A stretch of 64,000 nt of DNA from Pseudomonas campi (lineage in GTDB: Bacteria > Pseudomonadota > Gammaproteobacteria > Pseudomonadales > Pseudomonadaceae), in contig NZ_CP053697.2 in assembly GCF_013200955.2 (NCBI RefSeq), forward strand, positions 3,100,001-3,164,000. Direction: 5' to 3'. The notes under the pieces are model-generated. The model ran no database searches. It saw only the letters and a list, made by a program, of their open reading frames with translations, and had not been told where the DNA came from. Made by a program: the position numbers and the translations under genes. This document shows, piece by piece, positions 8,471 to 17,721 of this stretch (positions are counted from its first letter, which is position 1; every line of letters begins with the position of its first letter).

Positions 8471-11047
8471 ATGCAGTACCGCCTCAGGCCCCTCCTTCTA
8501 CTGATCTGTAGCGTTTTGCTTGCCTCACCCTCAGTGGCGGAACAGCGCAGCATCAAGGTCGGCGTGTATGCCAATGAACCGAAAATAATGCTCGGTCAGG
8601 ACGGTCAGCTGTCCGGCATATTCGGCGATCTGCTGCGTGAGATCGCCCGCCATGAAGACTGGCAGCTGCAACCGGTAGCCTGCGAATGGCAGCAATGCCT
8701 GGAGCTGACCCGCAGCGGGCAGATCGACCTGATGCCGGATGTCGCCTGGAACGATGAACGCGCGCAGATCTTCGACTTCCACAAACTACCGGCGCTCTTC
8801 AGCTGGTCGCAGATCTACAGCCAGCAGGACCTGCGCCTGAATTCCCAGCTCGACCTCAATGGCCGGCGCATCGCGGTGCTGGCCGGTTCGGTGCAGGAAG
8901 CCTACCTGCTCACGCTGCTCGACAGCTTTGGCCTGCGCGCCGAACTGCTGCCCGTGCAGAGCCTGCAGCAAGGCTTCGAAATGGTCGCCAATGACAACGC
9001 CGATGCCGTAGTGGCCAACCAGCGTTTCGGTGACTACAACGCCGAGCGCTTCGGCCTGCGCAGCACGCCGATCATGTTCCAGCCGGCGCGCCTGTTCTTC
9101 GCCACCCGCAAAGGCCAGAACGGCGATCTGCTGGCAGCCATCGACAGTCACCTGAAGACCTGGCAGGAGCAGGCCGACTCGCCCTACTACCAGATCATCC
9201 AGCGCTGGGGCAGCGAGCCGCCACAGCTGAGCATTCCAGCGAGTCTGTGGTGGGCCCTGGCCACCCTTGCCAGCCTGCTGCTGCTGGCACTCGGCGGAGC
9301 CGTTGTACTGCGCCGCCAGGTGGCCCGGCAGACCCGCGACCTGAGTGCCAACGAGTTGCGCCTGAACACCATCCTCGACAGCGTCGAGGCCTACATCTAC
9401 ATCAAGGATCCGCAGCTGCGCTACCAGTACGCCAACCAGAAGGTCTGCGAGCTGTTCGGCCAGCCGCGTGAACAGGTGTTGGGGCAGACCGACAGCAGCT
9501 TTTTCGATGAAGCCACCGTCAACAACCTGCGCAACAACGACCTGCGCGTCTTGCAGCAGGGCGAGCGGGTACAGCTCGAAGAGATCAATCGCAGTGTCGA
9601 CGGCCAGTGCGAGAACGCCTACCTGTCGGTGAAGCTCCCACTGCGCCGCCCGGACGGCAGCATCTACGCCCTCTGCGGCATCTCCACCGACATCACCGAG
9701 CACAAGCGCAACCTCGAACAGATCCACCAGTTGGCCTTCTTCGATTCGCTCACCGGCCTGCCCAATCGGCGCCTGCTGCAAGACCGCCTGCAGCACGCCC
9801 TGGCCTACCACGCCCGCACCGGCCAGGAAGGCGCCCTGCTGTTCATCGACCTGGACAACTTCAAGACCCTCAACGACACCCTCGGCCACGCCATGGGCGA
9901 TTTGCTCCTGCAACAGGTGACACTGCGCCTGAGCGGCCAGATCCGCGCAGAAGACAGCCTGGCGCGCCTGGGCGGCGACGAGTTCGTGCTGATGCTGGAA
10001 CGCCTGTCGACGGATTCGGCGCAGGCCCTGATCGAGATCGAGGCCGTCGGCAGCAAGCTGCTGACCAGCCTGGCCGCGCCCTATGATCTGCAGGGCCATG
10101 CCCACACCAGCACGGCGAGCATCGGCGTGGCGCTGTTTTCCGACAGCCACAGCACGGTGGAAGAACTGCTCAAGCGCGCCGACCTGGCCATGTACGAGGC
10201 CAAGGCCGCCGGGCGCAATGCGCTGCGCTTCTTCAACCAGCAGATGCAGACCGCCGCCATGGCACGCATTCGCCTGGAAACCGACATGCGCCAGAGCATT
10301 GCCGCGCAGCACTTCCTGCTGCACTACCAGCCCCAGGTCGACCAGCATGGCCAGCTGATCGGGGCCGAGGCCCTGGTGCGCTGGCAGCATCCACAGCACG
10401 GGCTGATTCCACCGGGCGAGTTCATCCCGGTGGCCGAAAGCACCGACCTGATCCTTCCGCTGGGACGCTGGATCCTGCAGGCGGCCTGCCGTCAGCTGGT
10501 GGCCTGGAGCAGCGACCCGGCACTGGCCGAGCTGCCCCTGGCGGTCAACGTCAGCGCCCGCCAGCTGCACCATCCCGGCTTCGTCGCCGATGTGCTGGCC
10601 ATCCTCGCGGAAACCGGCGCCAACCCCAAGCGCCTGGAACTGGAGCTGACCGAGAGCCATCTGGCCGCCGACATCGAGGAAATGATCCGCCGCATGCTGC
10701 AGTTGCAAAGCCACGGTGTACGCTTCTCCCTCGACGACTTCGGCACCGGTTACTCCTCCCTCGGCTATCTCAAGCGTCTGCCACTCAGCCGGCTGAAGAT
10801 CGACCGCTGCTTCGTCCGCGACCTGCTCAGCGATGCCAACGACGCTGCCATCGTGCGCACCATCGTCGCCCTGGGGCAGAGCCTGGACCTGCAAGTGATC
10901 GCCGAGGGGGTGGAAACCGTCGAACAGCGTGACGCCCTGCTGCAATCGGGCTGCTCGCTCTACCAGGGCTACCTGTTCGCCAAACCCGGCCCGGCCGCCG
11001 ACCTGCAAGGCTGGGTGGCAGGCGCCAGGCGCGCCGGCAACCGCTGA
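8471..11047 (+). CDS. Periplasmic-sensor diguanylate cyclase/phosphodiesterase (SBP-PAS-GGDEF-EAL)
   Basis: 858 residues: a signal peptide (1-24), a periplasmic solute-binding-protein family 3 sensor (about 27-245), one membrane span (about 257-282), a PAS domain (about 300-425), a GGDEF domain with intact GGDEF at 501-505, and an EAL domain with intact EAL at 633-635 plus the downstream DDFGTGYSSL and IAEGVE motifs. Both catalytic signatures are complete, so it could make or degrade c-di-GMP in response to a small periplasmic ligand. The start at 8471 gives the clean signal peptide. Confidence 0.93.
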   Translation: MQYRLRPLLLLICSVLLASPSVAEQRSIKVGVYANEPKIMLGQDGQLSGIFGDLLREIARHEDWQLQPVACEWQQCLELTRSGQIDLMPDVAWNDERAQIFDFHKLPALFSWSQIYSQQDLRLNSQLDLNGRRIAVLAGSVQEAYLLTLLDSFGLRAELLPVQSLQQGFEMVANDNADAVVANQRFGDYNAERFGLRSTPIMFQPARLFFATRKGQNGDLLAAIDSHLKTWQEQADSPYYQIIQRWGSEPPQLSIPASLWWALATLASLLLLALGGAVVLRRQVARQTRDLSANELRLNTILDSVEAYIYIKDPQLRYQYANQKVCELFGQPREQVLGQTDSSFFDEATVNNLRNNDLRVLQQGERVQLEEINRSVDGQCENAYLSVKLPLRRPDGSIYALCGISTDITEHKRNLEQIHQLAFFDSLTGLPNRRLLQDRLQHALAYHARTGQEGALLFIDLDNFKTLNDTLGHAMGDLLLQQVTLRLSGQIRAEDSLARLGGDEFVLMLERLSTDSAQALIEIEAVGSKLLTSLAAPYDLQGHAHTSTASIGVALFSDSHSTVEELLKRADLAMYEAKAAGRNALRFFNQQMQTAAMARIRLETDMRQSIAAQHFLLHYQPQVDQHGQLIGAEALVRWQHPQHGLIPPGEFIPVAESTDLILPLGRWILQAACRQLVAWSSDPALAELPLAVNVSARQLHHPGFVADVLAILAETGANPKRLELELTESHLAADIEEMIRRMLQLQSHGVRFSLDDFGTGYSSLGYLKRLPLSRLKIDRCFVRDLLSDANDAAIVRTIVALGQSLDLQVIAEGVETVEQRDALLQSGCSLYQGYLFAKPGPAADLQGWVAGARRAGNR

Positions 11048-11166
11048 GCGGCTGTCGGGATGGTTGCTGAAGCATTCAGAGTACAACCGTACACTTGAAT
11101 TCCGTATAGTGCCGCGACTGGTCCTGCCTGCCAGCCCACAGTCACCGCGGTTCGAGGTCGCAACAC

Positions 11167-11784
11167 ATGTATCACGGGGAAAAATTCAACGCCTGGACTC
11201 ACCTGATCGGCGCGCTGCTGGCCGCCGTCGGCGCCATCTGGCTGCTGGTGCTGGCCAGCCTCGACGGTGAGCCACGCAAAATCGTCAGCGTGGCCATCTA
11301 CGGCCTGGCCCTGGTCCTGCTCTACAGCATCTCCACGCTCTACCACAGCCTGCGCGGACCGAAGAAGCTGGTCATGCGCAAGCTCGACCACCTGTCCATC
11401 TACCTGCTGATTGCCGGCAGCTACACGCCCTTCTGCCTGGTCACCCTGCACGGCCCCTGGGGCTGGTGGCTGTTCGGCATCGTCTGGGGCCTGGCCCTGG
11501 TCGGCATGCTGCAGGAGATCAAGCCGCGCTCGGAGGCGCGGGTGCTGTCCATCGTCATCTACGCGGTGATGGGCTGGATCGTACTGGTGGCCATCGAGCC
11601 ACTGCTCGCCGCCCTGGGCCGCGACGGCTTCATCTGGCTGGCCAGCGGCGGCGTGTTGTACACGGTGGGCATCATTTTCTTCGCCTACGACAGCCGTTTT
11701 CGCCACTGGCACGGCATCTGGCACCTGTTCGTCATGGCCGGCAGCCTGCTGCACTACGTGGCGATACTGCGCTACGTGCTCTGA
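11167..11784 (+). CDS. Hemolysin III / PAQR-family membrane protein
   Basis: A 205-residue seven-span membrane protein. The family motifs are MYHGEKFNAWTHLIGALLA, STLYHSLRG, KLDHLSIYLLIAGSYTPF and HLFVMAGSLLHYVA, whose histidines form the putative metal site. Bacterial relatives (YqfA/TrhA) influence membrane energetics or fluidity; the hemolytic activity is not generally established. Its TGA stop shares the final A with a degenerate family A element. Confidence 0.92.
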   Translation: MYHGEKFNAWTHLIGALLAAVGAIWLLVLASLDGEPRKIVSVAIYGLALVLLYSISTLYHSLRGPKKLVMRKLDHLSIYLLIAGSYTPFCLVTLHGPWGWWLFGIVWGLALVGMLQEIKPRSEARVLSIVIYAVMGWIVLVAIEPLLAALGRDGFIWLASGGVLYTVGIIFFAYDSRFRHWHGIWHLFVMAGSLLHYVAILRYVL

Positions 11785-11897
11785 GCACCGGTTTGCGAGC
11801 GCCTGACTCGCAGCCATACCGCGTTAAAAGCGGCTGTTACTCCCGTTGGTCGTGGCGCCTTGGCTAGCTCTAGTCCAAAAGGTTGTAAACAGGTTGT
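11784..11897 (+). repeat. Family A palindromic element, copy 2 (degenerate, core missing)
   Basis: The segment starts at the last base of the TGA stop of the hemolysin III gene. It aligns base by base with the gene-proximal end of copy 6 (AGCACCGGTTTGCGAGCGCC against AGAACCTGTTTACGATCTCC, then CAGCCATACCGCGTTAAAA). The other end is CTAGTCCAAAAGGTTGTAAACAGGTTGT. The central GTAAA hairpin is absent, so this is a deleted relic. Confidence 0.65.
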
Positions 11898-12037
11898 GAG
11901 CCGTTAGCCGCGCAAGCCAGCACCGTCGGTCACCAGCCCTGGCAATTCCATCCTTATGTGCGATACCGAACAGAGCGCAGTTTTCAGGTGCGTATGCTGA
12001 ACCGGTTGTACCGCTCACTTCTAGGATGGAGATCGTC

Positions 12038-12784
12038 ATGGCAGAAGCCATAATGCCCCAGCACAACCACCTGCTGGCGGCCCTTTCGGGCGAAGTACAG
12101 CAACGCTTGTTCCCCCACCTGGAGCCGGTCGAGATGCCCCTCGGCAAGGTGCTCTACGAGTCCGGCGACACCCTGCGCCACGTGTACTTCCCCACCGATT
12201 CGATCGTTTCGCTGCTGTATGTCATGGAAAGTGGCGCATCGGCGGAGATTTCCGTGGTCGGTAACGAGGGCCTGGTCGGCGTCGCCCTGTTCATGGGCGG
12301 TGAAAGTACGCCGAGCCGCGCCATCGTGCAGAGTGGCGGCCACGCCTATCGCCTGCTGGGCCAGCGCCTGAAGGACGAGTTCAACCGCCATGGTGAACTG
12401 CTGGTGCTGATGCTGCGCTACACCCAGGCACTGATCACCCAGATGGCGCAGACCGCCGTGTGCAACCGCCACCACTCGATCGACCAGCAACTGTGTCGCT
12501 GGCTGCTGCTGTCGCTGGACCGCCTGCCGGGTAATAACCTGACCATGACCCAGGAACTGATCGCCAACATGCTCGGCGTGCGCCGCGAAGGCGTCACCGA
12601 GGCGGCCGGCAAGCTGCAGCGCCAGGGCGTGATCGAATACAGCCGCGGGCATATCACCGTCATCGACCGGCACAAGCTCGAACAGCTGAGCTGTGAATGC
12701 TACGAGGTGGTCAAGCGCGAAACCGATCGCCTGCTGCCCTATCTCCCCCAGCGCAAGACCGCCGGTCTTCCCAGCACTGCCTAG
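12038..12784 (+). CDS. Crp/Fnr-family transcriptional regulator (first of two)
   Basis: 248 residues: a cyclic-nucleotide-binding-type beta-roll (about 20-140, with VVGNEGLVGVALFMGGE), a dimer helix and a C-terminal winged helix (LTMTQELIANMLGVRREGVTEAAGKLQ is the recognition region). No cluster of cysteines typical of Fnr-type iron-sulfur sensing is seen. ATG 12038 is preferred over 12026 because GGAG lies 6 bp ahead of it. The paralogue starts 131 bp downstream. Confidence 0.88.
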   Translation: MAEAIMPQHNHLLAALSGEVQQRLFPHLEPVEMPLGKVLYESGDTLRHVYFPTDSIVSLLYVMESGASAEISVVGNEGLVGVALFMGGESTPSRAIVQSGGHAYRLLGQRLKDEFNRHGELLVLMLRYTQALITQMAQTAVCNRHHSIDQQLCRWLLLSLDRLPGNNLTMTQELIANMLGVRREGVTEAAGKLQRQGVIEYSRGHITVIDRHKLEQLSCECYEVVKRETDRLLPYLPQRKTAGLPSTA

Positions 12785-12914
12785 CAGCGAAACCCGCAAC
12801 TACGTGCAGTAACGTACAGATCGCCTGCGGCTCGTCGCGCAGACTGCGGATACGGGACTGCCAAGCACCCTTCCCGCGCCACAGTCGGCTCGCCCGGTGC
12901 TGCAGGACTCTCCC

Positions 12915-13643
12915 ATGCTCACAGCTCAGCCACCGCCCGTCAGCAATCTGCTGCTCGACGGTTTGCCACGCAAGGAACGCAACAGAATCCTGCACGACTG
13001 CGAACAAGTCGAACTGGTATTCGGCAAGATTCTCTGCGAGGCCGAGCAGCCTTTTCGCTACCTGTACTTTCCCCTGACCGGCTTCATTTCCCTGGTCGCC
13101 ACCCTGGGCGAACATCCGCCACTGGAGCTGGGCCTGATCGGCAACGAAGGCATGCTCGGCGCCACCCTGGCCCTGGGCATCAACGCCGCGCCCTGCCGTG
13201 CCGTGGTGCAGGGCCCCGGCAGCGCCTGGCGCATCAGTGCCACGCAGTTGCGCCAGCTACTGCCGGAATGCCCGCGCCTGCTGCGCACCCTCAAGCGCTA
13301 TCTCTATGTGCTGCTCACGCAGCTGGCGCAGAACGCCGCCTGCGGCCACTTCCACGAGGTCGAGCCACGCCTGGCGCGCTGGCTGCTGATGACCCATGAC
13401 CGCGCCCATGCGGACAACTTCCACCTCACCCACGAATACCTCGCCGAAATGCTCGGTGTGCGCCGCAGCGGCGTGACCATTGCCGCCGGGGCCCTGCAGT
13501 TGCGCCAGTTGATCCACTACAGCCGTGGACAGATCACCATCCTCGACCGCCTGGGCCTGGAGGCCGCCGCCTGCGAGTGCTACAACGCGCTCAGCGCCGA
13601 CTATTCGCGACTGTTCAGCGCACCGGCCGCGGCGCCCGTGTGA
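12915..13643 (+). CDS. Crp/Fnr-family transcriptional regulator (second of two)
   Basis: 242 residues with the same layout as the upstream gene. The beta-roll includes LIGNEGMLGATLALG, and the winged helix reads LTHEYLAEMLGVRRSGVTIAAGALQ. The two proteins share many positions (e.g. YSRGHITVIDR and YSRGQITILDR), so they are tandem paralogues that have diverged. The start at 12915 has AGGA about 8 bp upstream. The regulatory signal and targets are unknown. Confidence 0.88.
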   Translation: MLTAQPPPVSNLLLDGLPRKERNRILHDCEQVELVFGKILCEAEQPFRYLYFPLTGFISLVATLGEHPPLELGLIGNEGMLGATLALGINAAPCRAVVQGPGSAWRISATQLRQLLPECPRLLRTLKRYLYVLLTQLAQNAACGHFHEVEPRLARWLLMTHDRAHADNFHLTHEYLAEMLGVRRSGVTIAAGALQLRQLIHYSRGQITILDRLGLEAAACECYNALSADYSRLFSAPAAAPV

Positions 13644-13784
13644 GTGGCAGGCACACACCCCGGACTGCATGGATGCAGTCGTCTCCCGTAAACGGGAGAG
13701 GGGGCAAAAACGCAGCGAACCTGAATGCCCGCATGGGGTTGGCGCTGCGCACGGCACATCCTAGGGGAGATCAAAGCCAGACTC

Positions 13785-15896
13785 TCAGTCCACCGGCGCC
13801 AGTGCAGCAGCCTTTCCGCTGGCCTCGCTGGCCAACAGCAGGGTGGCGAACTGCATGGCCACCAGGCCCTGACCGAACAGAAAGCCCTGCCCTTCGCCAC
13901 ACTGCTCGGTCTTGAGAAAGAGCAGCTGCGCCTGGTCTTCCACGCCTTCGGCGACCACCTGGTAATGCAGGCTGGCGCCCATGGCGATCACCGCGCGCAC
14001 GATAATGCCGTTGCCGTGGGCGGCGCTGATGGCATGCACGAAGGACTTGTCGATCTTCAGCACATCGATGGGGAACTTCAGCAGGTAGCTCAGGCTGGAA
14101 TAGCCAGTACCGAAATCATCGATGGCCAGTTGCACGCCCATGGCCTTGAGCTGATGCAGCACCGTGGCACTGGCGTCGGCATCGCGCATCAGCACACTTT
14201 CGGTGATTTCCAGCTGCAGGCGCTCGGGCGCCAGGCCGGTTTCCTGGAGAATGCTGCGCACCCCGTCGACGAAGCCCGGATGGCGAAATTCCAGGGCCGA
14301 TACATTCACCGCGATCGAAGGCAGCACTATCCCCTCAGCCTCCCACAGGCAAGTCTGCCGGCAGGCCTCGCGCAACACCCATCGGCCAATCTGCACGATC
14401 AGCCCGCACTCCTCGGCCACCGTCATGAAGCGCTCGGGCAAGGTCATGCCCCACTGCGGATGCACCCAGCGCAGCAAGGCTTCGCCACCGGTGATGCTGC
14501 CCGTCTGCAGGTTGACCTTGGGCTGGTAGTGCAGCACCAGCTCATGCCGTTCCAGGGCACGCCACAGGCTGTGCTCGATGACCTGACGCTCGACCGCACG
14601 CACGTTCATGTCGTGCTTGAAGAACTGGTAGTTGTTTCGCCCCGCTTCCTTGGCGTGGTACATCGCCGTGTCCGCGTTCTTCAACAGGGCTTCGGCGCTG
14701 CCGGCATCGGCGGGATACACGCTGATGCCGATGCTGCTGGTCACCCGCAGTTCGTGCTGGTCGATGCGATGGGGGATGGCCAGCGCGGCGAGGATCTTCT
14801 GCGCGGTGAGGCTGGCATCCTGCATGTTGCGCCCCTCGGCCAGCAGCACGACGAACTCGTCGCCGCCATTGCGGCTCACCGTGTCCGAGCTGCGCACGCA
14901 CTTGGCCAGGCGCAGCGCCACCGACTGCAGCAGCTTGTCGCCGGCGCCATGGCCGAGTGAGTCGTTGATGTGCTTGAAGTTGTCCAGATCGAGAAACATC
15001 AGGGCGATGGAGTTACCGCTGCGCTCGGCCAGGCTGATCGCCTGGGCGATGCGGTCGTTGAGCAGCACCCGATTGGGCAGTTTGGTGAGGAAGTCGTGCT
15101 GCGCCAGGTAGGCCATCTTCATGGCCATGGCACGCGCCGCGGTGACATCGTGGAACACCACCACCGCCCCGCTGATCTGGCCATCGGGATCATGGATCGG
15201 TGCGGCCGAATCCTCGATCGCCACATTGCTGCCATCGCGGCGAATCAGGATGGTACCGGCGGCCATGCCCACCTCGGCGTCCTCCTGCAGAACCTGGTCG
15301 ACCGGGCTGGGCACAGCAGCGCTGGCCCCGCTGATCAGCTGCAGAACCTGCGCAATCGGTTGCCCGCGCGCCTCCTCGCGCGTCCAGCCGGTCATACGCT
15401 CGGCCGCCAGGTTGAGGTAATCGATACGGCCTTGCAGGTCGGTGCCGATCACCGCATCGCTGATCGAGTTGAGGGTGGTTTCGGCCCGTGCCTGCTCCAC
15501 CAGCAGGCGCGCCTCGACCGTCTTGCGCTGGATGATATTGCTCAGCGACTGGGCCACCAGGTAGCTGGCGAACCGCCCCTTGAGCAGATAGCCCTGGGCC
15601 CCACAACGTAGCGTCTCCAGCGCCAGCGGCTCGTCCTCCGGCGCACACAGGGTGAGGATGGGCAGATGCGGCACGGCGGCGAAGACCGCCAGAAAGGTAG
15701 CGATACCCACGCTATCGGGCAGCGCCAGATCCAGCAGTACGGCGTCGATGCCAGTGCCCTCGAGGCGCTTGAGGGCCATTGCCAGGTGGGTGACCCGTTC
15801 GCTGACGAAAGAACCATCCGCCGCATCCAAAAGCATGTCCTGCAGCCCGCTGCAGTCGGTGGCATCCGCCGTGACAATCAGCACTCTGTAGCTCAT
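13785..15896 (-). CDS. Receiver-PAS-GGDEF-EAL protein
   Basis: 703 residues: a response-regulator receiver domain (1-125; phospho-acceptor Asp56 in LLDLALPD; Lys in YLLKG), a PAS domain (about 140-255), a GGDEF domain with GGDEF at 344-348 and an EAL domain with EAL at 472-474, followed by DDFGTGYSSL and VAEGVE. The usual acidic pair at the end of the first strand is replaced by VTAD, so receiver phosphorylation may be atypical. AGGAG 8 bp ahead of ATG 15896 fixes the start. No histidine kinase lies next to it. Confidence 0.92.
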   Translation of the reverse strand: MSYRVLIVTADATDCSGLQDMLLDAADGSFVSERVTHLAMALKRLEGTGIDAVLLDLALPDSVGIATFLAVFAAVPHLPILTLCAPEDEPLALETLRCGAQGYLLKGRFASYLVAQSLSNIIQRKTVEARLLVEQARAETTLNSISDAVIGTDLQGRIDYLNLAAERMTGWTREEARGQPIAQVLQLISGASAAVPSPVDQVLQEDAEVGMAAGTILIRRDGSNVAIEDSAAPIHDPDGQISGAVVVFHDVTAARAMAMKMAYLAQHDFLTKLPNRVLLNDRIAQAISLAERSGNSIALMFLDLDNFKHINDSLGHGAGDKLLQSVALRLAKCVRSSDTVSRNGGDEFVVLLAEGRNMQDASLTAQKILAALAIPHRIDQHELRVTSSIGISVYPADAGSAEALLKNADTAMYHAKEAGRNNYQFFKHDMNVRAVERQVIEHSLWRALERHELVLHYQPKVNLQTGSITGGEALLRWVHPQWGMTLPERFMTVAEECGLIVQIGRWVLREACRQTCLWEAEGIVLPSIAVNVSALEFRHPGFVDGVRSILQETGLAPERLQLEITESVLMRDADASATVLHQLKAMGVQLAIDDFGTGYSSLSYLLKFPIDVLKIDKSFVHAISAAHGNGIIVRAVIAMGASLHYQVVAEGVEDQAQLLFLKTEQCGEGQGFLFGQGLVAMQFATLLLASEASGKAAALAPVD

Positions 15897-15967
15897 AACC
15901 ACACTCCTTTGCCGGAAATATTGCTCCACGCCACTAGCGACTACATGAGTTCCACGGACGCTGCGTC

Positions 15968-16753
15968 TTAACGCAGGGAGCTGAGGGTATTGCTGATGAT
16001 CACTTCCACACGCCGATTCAACTGGCGACCGGAGGCCGAATCATTGCCCGCCACCGGGGAGTTCTCGCCCTTGCCGGAAGCATCCAGGCGGCTGGAAGCC
16101 ACGCCCTGGCGCTGCAGGTAGGCCTTGACCGACTCGGCACGGCGCTGCGACAGGCTGAAATTGGCGTCGTCGCTGCCGACATTGTCGGTGTGCCCTTCGA
16201 TCAGCACATCGCGCTCCGGATGCTGCTGGAGAAACTGCGCCAGCCGGCCCAGATCATTGGCGCCGGCACTACGCAACTCCGAGCCGCCGGTGGTGAACAG
16301 CAGGTCACCGATGGTCATGACCATGCCGCGTTCGGTCTGCTTGGCATTCAGCGCATTGAGTTGGCGCAGCAGCTCATCGGCCTCCGCGGTGCGCGAATCC
16401 AGGCGTGCCCCCTCGCGCTGCTGGCTGAGCAGCTGGCGCTGGTCTTCATAAAAGCGCGCCTGCGCCACGGCACGGGCAATTTCCACCTTGCGGTCGGCCA
16501 TCACCACCAGATGCTGGCCCAGTGCCTGTTCCTCATCATTGCCTTTGCGCGGCTGTTCCGCGGCGATTACTGCGACTTCCGCGTCCTTGATGGCCACCGG
16601 GGCACGGTTGGCCAGCTCGGCATCACCTTGCAGCAGGGTCAGCTTGTCACGGGTGGCGGCAGCACCTTGGGGTGTGCTCGGTGCGGCGCAACCGGCGAGC
16701 GCCACACAGATGGCCAGCGCGCTGAAGAGATGGAGGTTCTGCACAGTGTTCAT
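15968..16753 (-). CDS. OmpA-family lipoprotein with DUF4398-like N-terminus
   Basis: 261 residues: lipobox (VALAGC), a helical alanine/glutamine-rich region (about 30-140), then an OmpA C-terminal peptidoglycan-binding domain with LLFTTGGSELRS, LIEGHTDNVGSDDANFSLSQ and the NRRVEV end. It should link the outer membrane to peptidoglycan. Its ATG overlaps the stop of the upstream DUF4398 gene by 4 bp (ATGA), indicating translational coupling and a probable joint function. Confidence 0.92.
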   Translation of the reverse strand: MNTVQNLHLFSALAICVALAGCAAPSTPQGAAATRDKLTLLQGDAELANRAPVAIKDAEVAVIAAEQPRKGNDEEQALGQHLVVMADRKVEIARAVAQARFYEDQRQLLSQQREGARLDSRTAEADELLRQLNALNAKQTERGMVMTIGDLLFTTGGSELRSAGANDLGRLAQFLQQHPERDVLIEGHTDNVGSDDANFSLSQRRAESVKAYLQRQGVASSRLDASGKGENSPVAGNDSASGRQLNRRVEVIISNTLSSLR

Positions 16754-17151
16754 TGTTGTACTCCCGTGTTGCGTTGCATTTCCTGTTTCAGGCTGTCGGT
16801 ACTTTTGCGCATCTCGTCATTCACCACCTTGGCTTTGGCGGCCTGGGACCGGGCCAGGGCCAGCTCGGCTTCGGCGCGCGACTGCTGGGCCAGGCGTTCA
16901 GCCAGCAGCATCTGGTCCAGCTCCACGGCGTTATTGGCGGCCAGCAGTTTGTCGCGGGCCACGCCCAGTTCCGGCGCGGCGTAATCGGCAACACGGGCGC
17001 GCTCGGCATTGCTGATCGCCGATTCGGCGGCCTGCAGGGCCTGGCTGGGCGGCTCAGGCGAGGCACAGGCGCCAAGCAACAGCAGGCCGGCACAGCCGCC
17101 GAGCAGGCGTAACGCGGTAGTGCGGTGAGTGGGTTGCGGGGTCAGGTTCAT
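16750..17151 (-). CDS. DUF4398-type lipoprotein
   Basis: 133 residues with a lipobox (LLLGAC). The mature part is a continuous alanine-rich helix containing the DUF4398-type stretch SAISNAERARVADYAAPELGVARDKL. The C-terminal half should form a coiled coil. It is coupled by a 4-bp overlap to the OmpA-like lipoprotein whose N-terminal half is similar in character, so the pair may form a periplasmic complex (inference). Confidence 0.88.
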   Translation of the reverse strand: MNLTPQPTHRTTALRLLGGCAGLLLLGACASPEPPSQALQAAESAISNAERARVADYAAPELGVARDKLLAANNAVELDQMLLAERLAQQSRAEAELALARSQAAKAKVVNDEMRKSTDSLKQEMQRNTGVQQ

Positions 17152-17228
17152 GGTGTTGTCCTCGAAGGCAACACCGCTGCGACAGGGCAGACGGTGCGTG
17201 GGGTGGGGGTGCGGACAAGCGCGCAGTT

Positions 17229-17591
17229 TCAGAAGCTGAAGCCGCGTACAACCGGGCGATCGCTGGCGCTGATGGCCGCCTGCAGTTGGGAACCTTCAAG
17301 CTCCACGGCATGCACGGGCTCCTGGCCGGGCAACCGCGCGTGCGCCTGCTCGAGGAGGTGCTCGACAAGTGCCACGCAACAGGGGGAATCGCTGCAGCCC
17401 TGACCATCGTCATGGGTCGCCAGCAAGCCCTGGCTATGCACGGCCAGGGCATAGGTCTTCCACACCAGAGCCTGCTGGCGTGCCGCCGCAGCGTCCTGGG
17501 ACAGACTCAGGGCAACGGCCAGGCTGCCGACCGCCAACATCGCCAGGGCCAGGCCGAAGGCGAGCATCAGGGTGCGCGAATGGTTGGTCAT
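17229..17591 (-). CDS. Hypothetical protein with N-terminal membrane segment
   Basis: 120 residues. An N-terminal hydrophobic span (LMLAFGLALAMLAVGSLAVAL) anchors a small periplasmic domain with a CSDSPCC cysteine cluster. ATG 17591 is chosen because GGAG lies 8 bp upstream on the minus strand. It lies 77 bp upstream of the DUF4398/OmpA pair and could be its first gene. No family recognised. Confidence 0.7.
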   Translation of the reverse strand: MTNHSRTLMLAFGLALAMLAVGSLAVALSLSQDAAAARQQALVWKTYALAVHSQGLLATHDDGQGCSDSPCCVALVEHLLEQAHARLPGQEPVHAVELEGSQLQAAISASDRPVVRGFSF

Positions 17592-17721
17592 GCGGCTTCT
17601 CCAACGGGCGTGACGGCTGCTTGAGGCGCCACGCCGAAAAAAGTGAAAACACCACTGAAAGCTCCAGATGCCACGGTCCACCGCGATGGACGAAGCGTCA
17701 GGCAATCTGGCTCAGCTCAGC

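Noticed and set aside
8786..11086. 766-codon open frame antisense to the SBP-PAS-GGDEF-EAL gene
   Set aside because: Low-complexity Ala/Gly/Gln/Val composition and complete overlap with a gene with intact catalytic motifs.
11784..12037. Small gene between hemolysin III and the Crp-like regulator
   Set aside because: The sequence is a relic of family A followed by a promoter region; short frames there lack ribosome sites.
13725..14960. 411-codon plus-strand frame opposite the receiver-PAS-GGDEF-EAL gene
   Set aside because: No recognisable domain, histidine/glutamine-rich shadow of the real gene.
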